Shown here: piece after piece, positions 46,803-60,331 of the stretch
How positions within the stretch are numbered: position 1 is the stretch's first letter
Layout of the letters: every line of letters begins with the position of its first letter
Assembly (NCBI GenBank): GCA_023101885.1
Contig: JALPQD010000142.1
Location: forward strand, 2,998,121 to 3,062,120
Direction of reading: 5' to 3'
DNA length: 64,000 nucleotides
From: Typhlomys cinereus
Taxonomy: Eukaryota; Chordata; Mammalia; Rodentia; Platacanthomyidae
Notes under the pieces: model-generated
What the model saw: only the letters and a program-made list of their open reading frames with translations
The model's database searches: none
Told to the model about the DNA's origin: nothing
Made by a program: the position numbers and the translations under genes

Positions 46803-47135
46803 TAATGTGGTTTGAATGCAAACTGTCTCCGAAAGGCTCATGTGTTTGAACATTTGGTCCTCCTACTTTGGATATTCTTTGGGAATCATGTAGAACTTTC
46901 ATTAAGTGGATCTTTGGTAAAGGAATTACGTCACCAGAAAGGGGCTGGTGTTTTAATACCTGGACCCCACTTTCTGCTTTCTCTCTCTGTTTCATGAATA
47001 TGGATGCAAGGTGATTCAATTCTAATCCCTTTCCCACCATGATGGACTTATCCTTCAGAAATGCAAGCCAAAATAAACTCCTCCCTTAAGTTGTTCAGTC
47101 AGAGTATTTTATCACAGCAACAGAAAGTAGCTGCA
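46803..47135 (+). mobile_element. MaLR-type solo LTR
   Basis: aatgtggtttgaatgcaaac near the start; accatgatggacttatcctt, aaataaactcctcccttaag and attttatcacagcaacagaa near the end are hallmark MaLR LTR words, with AATAAA as the polyadenylation signal. Ends diverged. Confidence 0.75.
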
Positions 47136-47574
47136 ACTTACTTTTTTTCAGAAACAAGTGAAGCAAGTTGACAAGCATATTTTGCTAGTAAATCCATACA
47201 CCACATATATTATTATTTAAATAGTAGAATCTATTGGAATGACAAAGAGCAAATATTTATTTTAAAAAATGTAATTTCATTTTTCATTCAATATATATTC
47301 TATATATTCATAATTAATAAACAAAAAGTAGTTCCTTAGCATAATAAATATGCTGGATTTTTGAATAATATTTTTATTGGGAATTAGAAATATTTCCATT
47401 AAAATCTGGAAAAAAGTATAGTCATGCATTATTTTGAGGCTGTTTCTACACAAGTCAAAAGTCTGTAAAAGTACACTAGAATACAAAAAAGAGCAAGTTA
47501 CTTCTCCCTCACATGACTTGGTTGCTGACGTTTACCCCAAGAGAATGAGGAATGAAGTGTTACCTGAATAAATA

Positions 47575-47890
47575 GTATGCTTGACTTGCAAACACATAGA
47601 CCTGTGCTTTAATTCCAGCAACTACATAGAAATGACAGGAATGGTAGCATTCCAGCACTGGAGAGACAGAGACAGGTCAATTTGTGGGGTTAACTGGTCA
47701 ACCAACTTAGCATTATTGGTAAGATCCAGATAAGAAAGAGACCCTGTCTCACAAAATCTAGACACTATTTCTGAGAATGACATTGAGGTTATCCTCTGTC
47801 CTCCACATGCTTGTGTACCCACATACATCAAAGTACCCATAAATACATACAATATACATACACACAAAAACATACACACACATAAAAAAT
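47575..47890 (+). mobile_element. Old B4-like composite SINE
   Basis: ID-like start (acctgtgctttaattccagc), B1-like middle (agaccctgtctcacaaaatc) and B4-like end (gaggttatcctctgtcctcc) with a CATA/CACA tail. The order matches the composite B4 family. Confidence 0.6.
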
Positions 47891-49409
47891 AAGACCTAAG
47901 GGACAGTAAATAGAAACAGCTGGTTATGTGCAAAGACATTTTGGAGAAATTTAAAAATGATCACTGAAGGACATAAGTGATGTGTCCTTATATGTCTTAT
48001 ATATTAGTATACATAATGGAATCACAGACTAGAGGAATCACTGCAATGTCAACTTTTCAAATTAAAAATTCAGTATAATTAGAGAAGAAAGGTAATTGCT
48101 CTACTAAAATGCTAAGCTTTAATAATTGTGGTGTGGGAACAGAGAAGGGCAAGAGACCAACATTAGTGAATGGAGTACCTCCTCAGCATTTTTTATAACC
48201 TCAAAAATCAGCCCATGCACTGGGATTATTCAGAACATAATGCTTGGACAACTAGATTTTCATAAGAAAGACAAATAATTTTAGATTCTTATCATATATA
48301 CTTCTTACTTATACTTCTTACTTCTAAGAAGGATACAGAACATGCCATGAAAATTAGGTTGAAATAGAATATATATATGTGTGTGTGTGTGTGTTAGAAA
48401 TTTTATATTAGTATGTTTTTTTTGTAAAATTCATTGACAATTCTTATCAAATTTCAAAGAAAATTCATGAAGATGATTTATTGATAGTTTAAACTACTGC
48501 AGAGGAATACTGATTATTTAACAGAAAATATAGTTCAGAGGATCAAATTCATTTGATACTTTAAGAAGAGTTTATATAGCCAAATGTGCCATTACATATA
48601 GAAATCAAGATGAGCTTCAAAACCATGCATCTTGAGAATGATTTGATTTAATAGCACAAATAGTATTTATGTCAGATTTATATAGTGTTTTTGATAGATG
48701 TACATGACAATATTTCTTTTCCATAAACTACAAGTTTATGGAAACTACAAGTTAAAAATAACTTCCATAATTTTATCATAGAAAGTACTACTTACTTCAT
48801 TGTGCAGAAGTGTTGCAGTTATTTATTTATGGCATTAATCTTAGTGCTATGTATACTAATCTGTCAACATTATTAATGACTCATGCCAGTGATTTTAAAT
48901 TATATATGAAGTCCTAGATAGACGGAAACTTTTAAAGTCATGCCTACCTTGTTTCTTCATAATTCACAGTATAGAATTTTTATAGATTTATATTGTTTTG
49001 AAAAAAATAAAAGCTTAACATTACTCAGAAACTACAGTAAAATAGAAAGAATTTTCTACATAATGAAGGTCACTATGATAAACACAAATGCAAATTGCAA
49101 ATAAAAAGATATAGTGCTAACTTTCTGGTTATAGACACTGATCAAATTATGAAAATGCAGGAAGCCCATGATACAAGGCAGGTTCAATCCTTCACAGTGA
49201 TATGAAGTCCTTAAAGGAAATGTTACAGGAAGTCACAAAGTGATGAAAGTCTAAAGATCAAGATATAATGGAGTCTCCAGAACTGCCCTCAGCAAACACC
49301 AGGTGTTCCCTTGGCTCTGATTATCTGAAATTTTTACTTTGTTCCTTAACACCTAATTCCCAGAAAAGCTGTTACATTCATTAAGGTATATAATTGTCAG
49401 AAAAGATTC
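47891..49409. other. Unique AT-rich sequence
   Basis: Nothing recognised besides short direct repeats (e.g. 48720-48755). Confidence 0.5.
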
Positions 49410-49428
49410 CTCTGTCTCTCTCTCTCTG

Positions 49429-49480
<52 letters not shown>
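49410..49480. repeat. (CT)n microsatellite
   Basis: CT repeats with a few TGTCTC interruptions at the left end. Confidence 0.95.
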
Positions 49481-49483
<3 letters not shown>

Positions 49484-49974
49484 TCTTCCATTCAGAATGT
49501 GACCCTTATAAAAAAAAAACTATTTTGTAATGCTCTTCAGCGCTCTTTTCTTTGGATTCATAATCTTTTTAGTGGAGAATCTACAGACCAGTGAAAAATA
49601 AACCTGCCTTTATTTGACATTAGCATGTGGAGTGTTGTGTCTGGCTGGAACCCTACAACAACAAAAATATATATATACTACAATTCAAGAAAATGCAAAA
49701 GCAGAAGAAGCTAGACAATTAAAGAACTGAAGAAAGGAGATGACCATTAGCTTGAAAAAAAGAAAAAATTATTTAAAATATTCTATATCACTAATATTTG
49801 TGTAATTGTAAATCAATTGAAAATTGGTATGTTTATTATTAACAAAGTTTATCTAATTTTCAAACCATTTTAAATTTTGATTTTCAAGCATTGATACGGG
49901 CAAAGAAAATCATGGTGATTTAACTGATGTAATTTATAAGAACAACCTGGAGAAACTCTTAAGAGGAAAGCATA

Positions 49975-50966
49975 GATTATAAACAGGAGGGATGGGGAAG
50001 GAGGGCCCCACCAGAAACAAGGAGAGAGGGGATCATGTTACAGCAGAGAAAATGGGCCACCATCAAGGACTGCAAGTAAGTAATGAGACATCTGTTTAAG
50101 TTCACAGACTTTCCTTCCTGATCATTTGCAACTAATGGGGTATGATTTCACCAGAAGCGGAGGACATATAGTCTGGCAGATAGAAAGTAACCATTTTGCA
50201 ATGGGAGACTCACACCCCCCTCACTGCAGTCTCCTACTTTTATTCCATCTACTTTTGAATATACTCTTATAATAAGATCTAATTTAACAGTTTTTTATCT
50301 CTGGCCGGGGGGTAACATCCAATACCCATCAGGATGGAGCCAAGGGCATTGCCAGAGCAACAAAACTGAAAAAAAAAAATCAACAAACCATAATTCAGAA
50401 CATTAGAGACGATATCAACCAGCTGGAACTAGGCCAGCCTAATTTCAACCCATCATGAAGCTCAGAGAAATTTACGGAAGTGGGGGTGGTAAAATTGTAA
50501 AAACCTAAAGATGGGGAGGAACAACGATATGCAAGATACTACACACAAGGTAAGGCCGAAGCAGTCATAATAGGACTTTGTGTGAACTGCGCAATGACCA
50601 ACACATTATTGACCCCTCAAAGTATAGCATAGAATAAAGGCACTAGGATCCTTAGAAGCAAAGGATTAACAGCCACAATAGTGTTCCTGTACTTAAGGGG
50701 AACACAATAAAGAGTTCTAGGAAATGCTACTGAGTCCTTACACCTCATCAGAGAGGAGGACCCAGAGGAAAGTTTGACATATACATTAAATAATGCTCCA
50801 GGTATGGGGGTGGAGGCACTGGGAGATAGGGAGAAAGGGGGGGGAAAGGAAGGGAAAAAGAGGGAGGGAGCAAGGGGGTCCAGGAAGGGGTGGAGGCTGG
50901 GAGGAGAATGGGGTACCTATTAAGATTGTAGGAGTGGAAATAAATAAATAATAAAAAGAAAAACTG
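49975..50966 (+). mobile_element. ~1-kb dispersed repeat, copy C (L1-3'UTR-like)
   Basis: Plus-strand copy of the family seen at 3884-4836 and 12446-13341. It opens near attataaacaggagggatgg and has aaggactgcaagtaagtaat at about 50064, a conserved middle, a purine-only tract at about 50822-50872, and ends ggagtggaaataaataaata followed by A-rich sequence. 9-bp flanks aggaaagca (left) and aggaaaaca (right) could be a weak TSD. No frame is open across it, so it is noncoding. Confidence 0.72.
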
Positions 50967-51444
50967 GAAAAAAAAAGGAAAACAAATCAGAAGGGTATTG
51001 ATGTTATCAGTCCAAAGGGAAGAAACAAAGTGAACGACAGAAGCAGATTGTTTATTATTCTACAAGAAATGGGTGATTTTTAAAAAGTTTAAAATACTAA
51101 TATTTTGCAAAAGCTAAAACAGAAGAAATAGAACCACAGATAAAAAGTGGAATCATATCAAAATATATTCAAAAACACATTTCTAAATGTTAATTAAATT
51201 TTTCATGTTTCCACAATTGCTCTACTTCATGAGCATGTTCATTGATCATTCCATATTTTATGTGAATATTCATATATTCATAAATTAGGCAGTATTTATT
51301 GGAAGATGTAGTCATAAAAGTTCATGAAAATCTTGAACAAGATGTGCCATATACAACTCAAGGGAAATACAGAAATATATTAGTGTTTTGATGAATGTGA
51401 AGAATTATATGTGACTCTTACATGTCTTTGGTTTTATTGTATTG

Positions 51445-51532
51445 TCTTTCAGTGCTGGAGAGTGAACTGAAGACCTGTGTACTCTACCATGTATACCCTA
51501 CCATTCAGCTACACACTTAACAACTAAATATA
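51445..51532 (-). mobile_element. ID-like SINE relic
   Basis: agtgctggagagtgaactga, then accattcagctacacac, reads as the reverse complement of an ID (tRNA-Ala-derived) element. Short and diverged. Confidence 0.5.
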
Positions 51533-52035
51533 CATTTTCAGATTTTTAAATTAAATTTCTTATTGCTCAGATTTTTATACATTGAAATTTCATAGATATT
51601 TATCTTAATATTTATGGTGAAAGCCAATGAATAGGAATGCACAAAATAAGATTGATATTACTATTTGCATTTGCTTTCACCAAAAGATTAAATATGAACC
51701 TATTTTCATGCAAATGATGATAAATGAATGATTTTTTTGCCTTAGGGAGAATACCTACTAACTCAAGGAAGAGAAAGATCAGAAAGAAATGTAGTAATAC
51801 ATTTCATTTAATAACTAATATGGAGGGTTTATTATAATGGTGAAATATGTTTGAACATTTCACTGGTTATTGGGAAGGAATAATCATTGAACCATAACAT
51901 GTCATATTCAAAATCCTTTAGACCAGAAATATCTTTATGTGTCTGTAATCGCTGAGCTCCTAAATACAGTTCAGATCATAATTTAAGAACATCCAGGAAT
52001 ATGTAATGATATACTATGTCTCACATAGTGTCAGT
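51533..52035. other. Unique AT-rich sequence
   Basis: Nothing recognised. Confidence 0.5.
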
Positions 52036-52364
52036 CAGTCTTTACGGATTTATTTATTTATATTTATTTTAGTGTGCATGTGCATATGCGTGTGTGTGTG
52101 TGTGTGTGTGTGTGTATCAAAATGCACTGTGTGTCCCTGTGAAGGATCATAGTTGACTTCTGGAATAATACTGGATTGCTTCTACCTCTTTTTCTTTCCC
52201 TCTGGGATTTCCCAGACTCCACACGTCAAGGCCAGAATGATAAGCCACCATAGTTTCTGCTTGGAGTTTTTATGTGGGATCAGGGATCCAAACGCAGGAC
52301 CTTCGCATATGAGGCAGAGTCTTAACTTCTGAGCTATCTCTCCAGCCCAGTCTTCATGGAATTT
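52036..52364 (-). mobile_element. Older subfamily of the B2-like SINE
   Basis: Minus-strand element at about 52052-52347. TG tract (52091-52113), body with ctctgggatttcccagactc and gtgggatcagggatccaaac, head ending gagctatctctccagcc. Closest in state to the copy at 27556. Imperfect TSD cagtctttacggattt (52036-52051) versus cagtcttcatggaattt (52348-52364). Confidence 0.83.
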
Positions 52365-52794
52365 AGAAATTGACTGAAAGGAGACTGAAGTGTATACTTC
52401 ATCATTCTGAGAATAAGACAAATCATTATTCATAAGACAAAATATTGAAATACTCTTTCCACTATTTAAAATTTTCTTAGAACATTGATCATAAAAATGA
52501 AAGATAAAGAATGAAATGCAACCACAAGTTTCAGGTACAAGGATTAAGAAGCTCCCAAAGTAGTGTAGACAAAAGAACACAGGCAAATAGATGAATAAGG
52601 TATTTATGGAATAAACTCCTTAACGGGGAGGGAAGTATGGGATAACTCTTAATAATTGGTAAGGGAGGAAAGAAAAGGCATGTGGCTCAGAGGAAAAAGA
52701 AGAATCAAGAGTCTCATCCAGTTATGAGCTCTACAACTACTACTATATTGGTAAGAAGAATTCAGGGGAGCAAGAGTGGTATGTAAGATCCATC
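52365..52794. other. Unique sequence
   Basis: Nothing recognised. Confidence 0.5.
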
Positions 52795-53585
52795 AATTAC
52801 CAGTTATACTTGAATAGGTCTAAACCCCCTTTTATTGCCAGGAAAATCATGTCTGGTCCTATAAACCTATCTAAATAAGGGGGAAAATAAATATTAGACA
52901 GAAACAGATGTCTCAGTGTAAACTATAAAATTTGATAGTAAAACACCACCTAAACACTTATTAACTTATAAGAAATGCTCTCATAATTCAACCTTATTAC
53001 AATAGAAGACAATTACAATATGAGGAAGAAAACTCTAATGGTAAGAATGAAGAATGTCAGTGATGCTGGAATACTCAACCCTAATCAGGTCTTCAAAAGT
53101 CTTTCCCCACCCCCAAGCCTCAAGGAAGAAGTAGGGGCAGTAAGATTATAAAGGCCTGAATGTGAGTAGCGGTACTTTTGGCCAACACACTCCTGATAGG
53201 AAGGGCTAATGTGCACAAGTATTCAGTGCAAAGGAACTCTAAACCAGATCTACATAATTGCCAACATATCAACATTCCCCCAAGGATAGAGAAGTTCTCA
53301 TGAGAAACAACACTAGACAAGCGAAGAGGAACCTGGATACTTACAACTGTGCCCACACAAAAGTCACATGTGATTACAACAGAAAACTAACTCACCCACT
53401 AACACAGGCACTCCAACAGAAGCCCTTTGATCTATACATACGGAGGGGTAGGAGAGTGGGAAGGACATGGTTGGATTTAAGAGAAGGGTGAGGACGGGAG
53501 GGAGAGGAGGGGATGTTTGTGGAGGTGTTTGGAGGTAATAACACAAACTCATTTTCTTTGTATATGAAAAGCTCTTGATGAAAAA
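52795..53585 (+). mobile_element. L1 3' UTR fragment
   Basis: Homologous to the L1 3' UTR at about 17460-18560: for example gatagtaaaacaccacctaa here against gatagtaaactaccatctaa there, then accagatctacat in both, and the purine-rich stretch before ttgtatatgaaaagct. No ORF2 sequence precedes it, so it is 5' truncated. Confidence 0.72.
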
Positions 53586-54345
53586 AATTGTCATACACAT
53601 TCTCATTGTAAGAAATACAGATGCCCATGCACATATCAAAATATTTAAAATATCAGAAATATTTGCAGCTATTTACCTTTCAGAGTCTCCTGAAAGGCAA
53701 AAATGTAATACCCAATTATTAGAGTTTTCTTTAAATTGACTTGATTTCCAACCATTCATTTTGGAACTCTTTCATGAAGAAATAAACAAGTGTACTTGCA
53801 ATAAGCCATATTTGAACACCTTTCCTTTTATACCCAATATTTGAAAGCATCAAACTATGTAAAAATATTTAATGAAAATAAAGTAGATTGAAGTCATCTT
53901 TATAAATAAACTGAGGTAAATAGATTACAACTGAAATGTTATACCTGGATTTTATTCACATCAGTGCCAAAAGTTATTACAGAATAATTTTAAAATCTAT
54001 ATCCGAAAAGAATTTTATAACATAACTTTATAACATAACTTTATAATATAAAGATTCTTATTCAAAATAGTCTACAGAAATGAGAAACAATGCAAGCAAA
54101 ACAAATTCAAGTTTGACAACAGACACTGAAGAGACAAGTGTTTAATTCTGGTCTCTTTTTCTCTCTAAATGCAGATTTCACAAATGACTTTATAGCCAAA
54201 AGAAATTCCATGCTGAAGAAGTTTAAAGTAAAGAGAGTATTTTTTCTTATTTTTGTAGATGATTTTTTCTTCCTCATGTTTTCATTCACGTAAAAATATT
54301 CCTTTTATATCCCCGTTTCCACCCCTTCTCCCCTTCCACACCCCT
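53586..54345. other. Unique AT-rich sequence
   Basis: Nothing recognised. Confidence 0.5.
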
Positions 54346-54638
54346 CCACTATTTTATTTTTATTTTTTTATTATTTATTCAATTGTGCGTGTGTGTGCGC
54401 CTGTGTGTGTAGAACCACGGGCGAATTCGGGAAGCACCATGGACCTCCTTCATCCCCTCCTTGTTTACTTTGCCCCGGGATTACACAGGCTCCGCCCTAC
54501 CAGGACCAAAAACACAGGCCGCCCCCGCTTCTGCCTGGCGTCTATACTGGGATCTAGGATCCGAACTCAGGACCTTCTGCCTGCAAGCAGAGGCTTAACC
54601 CCTGAGCCACCTCTCCAGCCCCCACTGTTTTATTTTTT
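54346..54638 (-). mobile_element. B2-like SINE, short TG tract
   Basis: Minus-strand element at about 54363-54621. The TG tract is short and interrupted by CG steps (54385-54409). Body and head complete. TSD ccactattttatttt (54346-54360) versus ccactgttttatttt (54622-54636), one mismatch. The 156-codon frame at 54259-54729 is a translation through this SINE. Confidence 0.92.
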
Positions 54639-57040
54639 AACTAAATACATTTCAAGATTTAGTAAGAAGCATTCTCTGGTTAATATACGTTCAATAGAAC
54701 TTATAATGAAAAGAGAAAACAGACAGTAACAATGATCCTTCATGGTTCAACTAATTTACAGTAGACAGACGTGAAAAGGATTCAGAATGCATGTACACGT
54801 TGCTGGATTTTAGAGACATAGTTGAATATATAAATACTCTTGCAACGGATGCACTTAAATATAATTTTTCTAGTTTTCCCTCTGTTCACTTAACTCCATT
54901 CTGCAACTTGTTGATAGATAGCTGTCAGTAACTCTTAGAAACTTGAGCATGCTCATATACAGAGATCTTAGCTAGAAGTCTCCACAAGAGCTTCCTTAAT
55001 TTAATTTTTAAATAGAATCTATAACTGTACCTGAAAAATGAGATAATTCACCATTAAAATCTAGAAAAGAGGGGAAATTAGTACAAAACCACATGAAATA
55101 TGCATGGAAATACAAAGTCAGCAAAAAATGGACACAAGAGTGAAAGGGGACAAGATGATCAATCTAGGGATTTGTTCCCTATGTGTCACTATTCACTATG
55201 ATGCGGACTTTATAAAAGATTTTAAGTGGATTGCTTCCGTGGAACTTTAATATGAAAGTCTCATTTTGTTCTCTTATGCCTTTAGACAAGATTCCTTGAA
55301 TCACTTTTATGTCAGATTATGTGATAAAGATCCTTAATCTATTTCAAGTTACTTTTGTTCTTTATAAATATATTTCAGATATTGAAAAAATAAATGCAAC
55401 CAAATAAAAAATCTCATCAATCATTTTCAAAGGCACAAAATAATGCAAAATTATTTCCCTCTCCTCTCTAATCTGTATACCACATTCTGTTTCTACCCCC
55501 CCAAACACACACATTTCTTTATTACTTTCTAGTTGATGGCAGTTAATGCATCCTATTTGCCTTTGTTTAACTTCGAGGTGTTTCTACATTGGGACAGGAA
55601 TTAGATTGAAAAAGACAAGTAAAAAATGTATCTTTTTCTTCTGAAAAACATCATGGTACATTTATAGTTTGTCGATGTCTTATCATGGATTGAATTATGA
55701 TCTTCAACTCACAATTATGGGATGTGTCCCTATACAAACATTGTACTTTTTACTTTAATTCAGTTATCAAAGAGTTACAGGAGACACATAGCACTTTGAT
55801 TATCATTTTTTTCTTAGATTATTTTACCCAGTTAGAAGCTAATAAATATCATCTGAATACATTTATCGTATATATATTTGACATATATTTGACAAATTTC
55901 AGGCATTAAGTGCATATTCAACTTATGGTATTTTGAAGTATGACAGTTTTATCTGACTGCTGTATATTTGATACTTGTCTTTTACCTCCCAGTTATTTTT
56001 CTTGAAATCTTACAGATAAGCCTCTACCATGTATGTCATTGCCTGTTTCCTAAAAATTACTCAGGATGAACCACTCTGAGACTAATAATCACAGTTTCCA
56101 TATATTAATAAATACATAACTATTGTAAGATGCTCACTATTAAGCATCTCTCCTTTCTACACTGTATTTTTGTTTGTGTTGCAAGACTGTCTGCCCTACA
56201 ATTTTAGGAAAAATTTTACCAATCATGTTCCATTAGAATTTTCTGCCTTGGCTAATTGCTCTTAACATTGTCCACTTAATATCTCATTAATACAATGATA
56301 ATTAATTAGATTTTATGATGTATGCTTTGGAAGTTAGTCCTCAGGTACCTTTCCAGAGCTACTTGGTGATGTTAGAAATATTTACCTAATCTCTTTGAAT
56401 GTGAGTCTACACAGAAGCATACATATCCTTGTAAAGACATTTATTTTATAAACCTTAGTAACAACGTCGATTAAAATATTGACTATGAGGAATTTCAAAC
56501 TTTTCAATGGAACACTGAGTAAAATGGATGGATACCTTTAGATTTAAAAGGATTAAAAGGGACAATTATTGTCCCTTATGAAAATTTGCAACTTTTAAAT
56601 CAGAGAAACACAGTGCTGTGTGTTCTTACTCTATATTAATGAACTCTTCTCTAAAGTTTCTTAGGAAACTCTAAGCTTTAAAAATTTCCTTTGTTCTTGA
56701 ATGATATCTGTAGGCCATCAGCATGGTTCATGGGGTGCAAAGATAAGGAAGTGACAATACTTTTCAACAAGCTTAATTCTGAATTGAAGTTTTCAAAGAA
56801 AGCATATTTCAGCAATTTAATTCTATTTATTTCAAAGAAAACTCCAATTATATTCCTTTTCTAAAAGGTAATTAATTTCAAAATAGAAACTTAGAAAGAA
56901 GTAATTAAAGTTCAAAGAAATCCATAAATATCCAAAGGAGACTTTCTAAATGTAGCTTTTATTTAAAGTAAAACTGGAATAATAATTGCTGATGTATTTC
57001 CATGTCAAAATGATATCCAATATGTGAAATGACAGAGTTA
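54639..57040. other. Unique AT-rich sequence
   Basis: About 2.4 kb without gene or recognised repeat. Confidence 0.55.
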
Positions 57041-57140
57041 AGAATGAACAGTCTGTGGTTATTAACTAAACTTACTTCTACAGGTCATAAAGAATGAATG
57101 ATCTGTGGTTATTAACTAAGTTTGCTTCTACAGGTCAGCA
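57041..57140. repeat. Diverged 50-bp tandem duplication
   Basis: Two 50-bp units, 57041-57090 and 57091-57140, share ctgtggttattaactaa and cttctacaggtca, with a handful of substitutions. Older than the 113-bp duplication at 1895. Confidence 0.85.
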
Positions 57141-57926
57141 GGCATTTCTCTGAATATAGTTTTGGCATTGTTCATGTGTTGATTATAGTTAATTCTCCAA
57201 ATATAGTATGAGAAAATCATTTCACTATATGCTAGTTTTGTATAAAAGAATCTTTAGAGAATTTACAGATACTAGAAGATAAGTGAAATTTCTAATTTTG
57301 TCCCAGAGCGTTATTAAATGAGGCCTGTTTCAGATTTCTACTTTTAAACGTTGTTGTCTCCCTACCCTGTTGAGATTCAAATGCCTTAAGGAGATAATTA
57401 ACATAAAATAATTCTAATTTTATTACATATTTATTAACAGACTACTAAATAAACTCAAATATATATGCTTAAATTTAAATAGTCAAAACACATATGAACA
57501 CTTTTTCATATATCTGTATGCATACAGGTTTGTAAAGAACCTATTTCAAAAATAATCTGAAATTTCAACAAATACTGAGAAATCTATATCTGGACACCTT
57601 TACAATGTTAATTCTAATAGACTATGGATAACAGAGAACTATCCATGCTAGTTTTGAAAAAAAATAATGCCCATTAGTTTTAATAGTTCAGGTAACTCTC
57701 TGTCCCTACTACAGCCTGGTTGCTTCTTTCCATTTGTTATGGTAAATGCAAGGAACACTTTAAAAATCCACAGCTTTATGTAATGAATTTGGTACATATT
57801 TGTAAATATTTAATTGGTGATTTTTATAGAAAGTACTAGAAAAAGAAATTGAAAAGGAGAGAATGATGAGAAAGGTGAAAGAAAGTATAAGAGAAAAATA
57901 AGAATCTAAGAGAATCAGAGACAGAG
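57141..57926. other. Unique AT-rich sequence
   Basis: Nothing recognised. Confidence 0.5.
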
Positions 57927-58202
57927 AAAAATTCAGGATTCTCTCTTTTTTATTATTTATTCAATTGTGCGTGTGTGTATGTATGCATGTCTGTGTGTGT
58001 AGAACCACGGACGAATTCGGGAACCACCATGGACCACCTTCTCCGATTCACAGGCTCAGCCCTACCAGGACCAGAAACGCAGGACGCCCCCGCTTTTGCA
58101 GGCGTCTATACGTGGGGTCTAGGATCCAAACTCAGGACCTTTCCGCCTACAAGGCAGAGGCTTAACCCCTGAGCCACCTCTCCAGCCCCGAAATTTAGGA
58201 TT
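57927..58202 (-). mobile_element. B2-like SINE, shortened body
   Basis: Minus-strand element at about 57941-58189. Relative to other copies it lacks about 25 bp of body between accaccttctccg and attcacaggctc. TSD approximately aaaaattcaggatt / gaaatttaggatt. Paired head-to-head with the plus-strand SINE at 58483. Confidence 0.9.
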
Positions 58203-58469
58203 TTCATAGACCATTCAATGATGTGTTGGGATTTTACATAAATTCATGAAATCACTGCCTATTAACCTAAAATTCAAAATGTGACAGCTAAAGTTAAGTA
58301 CTTGCGAAGTGCAGGTGGAAGACTGTCTTAGGACAACACATTTCCTTACTCCTGCACTGTCTTGTCACATGGAGGGAACATGTATCCCTATGTGAAGTTC
58401 AGTTGGAAATAGTTTTACATTAACCATAAGGAAAACAAGACAATGTGCATCTTATTTTTTTAACTACAC

Positions 58470-58768
58470 AAAAAGAAACATTGGGGCTGGAGAGGTGGCT
58501 CAGAGGTTAAGCCTCTGCCTTGCAGGCGGAAGGTCTTGAGTTCGGATCCCATATCCCACGTATAGACGCCAGACGGAAGCGGGGGCGGCCTGCGTTTCTG
58601 GTCTTGGTAGGGCGGAGCTAGTGAATCCCTGGGCAGAAGGAGGTGGAGGCGTCCATGGTGGTTCCCGATTTGTCCGTGGGTCTACACACACACAGACACA
58701 CACACACGCGTGCGCACATACATACACACACATGCACAATTAAATAAAAAAATTTAAAAAGAAACATT
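58470..58768 (+). mobile_element. B2-like SINE, full length, 13-bp TSD
   Basis: Element about 58483-58755. TSD aaaaagaaacatt at 58470-58482 and 58756-58768. CA tract interrupted by CGCGTGCG near 58707-58714. With the minus-strand copy at 57941-58189 it forms an inverted SINE pair about 290 bp apart. Confidence 0.93.
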
Positions 58769-59779
58769 ATGGAAACATTTGCAATTTATAGGAATTCATC
58801 ATAGGATTTAAATATGCTTCCTCTTCTTGATTCTTATGCTCCAACTATGTTTTTCATAGCAGCTCAATAATAGCTATAATTGGTATTTTTGAGAAGTGAG
58901 AAATAAAATATTTGGATACTGTATTCACAATGCCGTGCTACTGGAACCAAATATGCTTTTAATTTCAACATCACTATGATATATCCACACATGAAATGCT
59001 GCTGAAGTAACCAAGATCCAACAGGAGGTTTTGGTGCAAAGGGTTGGTCTTTTAAATAAGCTCTTATGTAAATTAAGCCAAAATTGAAAAAGAATGCCCC
59101 ATCATTGAAAACACTTGTTTATTAACATAGAATAATTATTTTAAATTATTAAATAAAAACTCTGATTACATATTACTAAAGTTAAGTCAGTACTTACAAA
59201 TGACCAAAGGAACATAAAACCCCATGTTTGATTAGCTGATTAACCATTTAGACTGATAATGTTCCATTTTTTTAAAGTCATTGTGTCTTTATGTACTATT
59301 TCAAACAAACACACAATTCTGTGGTCATTGATACTGTTTGGCATATATTCATTGTGAATATAGTTCAGTATCAAAAGTAGAAATATATCCAAAATATTCA
59401 GTATTATTATTTTTTCACAGGTTATTACAATTTAAATCAAAACTACTACTGTATGTACATAAAACTTTATTACAAATAATATAATATTAAGAGTCTCAAT
59501 AATAGAATCTCAGAGACACAAAGGCTTCTAAAAGGATTAAGAGAGTGAGGAAGAAAGAATGGAATGTAATATGATTCACAAAAAATAGTAAATTGTTTAT
59601 TAATAGGAAGATAGGGAAGGATAATTAACTGTAGTTTACTACCTGCCATCATCCCTCACATTGAGTATTTGGAACATGATCTATGATCAACATTAGTTAT
59701 GTATCATATGCCACTACATATTACAGAGAATAGAAACTCTTTGCTCATGTATTGTGGTGTTTCAAAAAAGTAGAAAAAG
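58769..59779. other. Unique AT-rich sequence
   Basis: Nothing recognised. Confidence 0.5.
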
Positions 59780-59975
59780 AACTGCAGCTATATTTCTGAT
59801 AGATTCCTTGCCTAACATGCCTGAGATTCTAAGTTCCTGGGACCATTTACACTTGTAATCCCAGAACTTCTGATGTAGATCATGAGAATAAAAATTTCAA
59901 TATCATCCTCAGCTCCATTTGGAGTTTGTAGCCAGCCTGAGCACGTTAAGGTCTCAAAACAAACAACAATACTAA
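59780..59975 (+). mobile_element. Old ID-B1 composite SINE
   Basis: ID-like head (cctaacatgcctgagattct), then 7SL/B1-like words cttgtaatcccagaacttct and gtagccagcctgagcac, ending in a gtctcaaaacaaacaa tail. Diverged. Confidence 0.55.
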
Positions 59976-60198
59976 CAGTGATGAATAAAATAATAAAAAT
60001 TGCACAATACTCTAAGGTAATATCACTGAATATCTCCAGTATTCATCTGTAGATGAGAAATTCTTTGTATCTCAATTTAGACAAAACTTAAATCTAAACA
60101 ACCAGGAAATAAGAGACAGTGAAATTAGACACAGTGAACTTATATTTATTTGTTTAAATAGCACACACACAAACACATGCACTCTATGAAATTGTCCT

Positions 60199-60284
60199 CA
60201 ATTTTTTAACTCTTTTTTTTAAATTTTATTATTATTATTATTTATTCAACTGTGTGCATATGCAGTGTGTATGTGTGCGCGCGT

Positions 60285-60331
<47 letters not shown>

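Noticed and set aside
54259..54729. 156-codon open frame
   Set aside because: It runs through the minus-strand SINE at 54363-54621; length reflects lack of stops in the SINE body.
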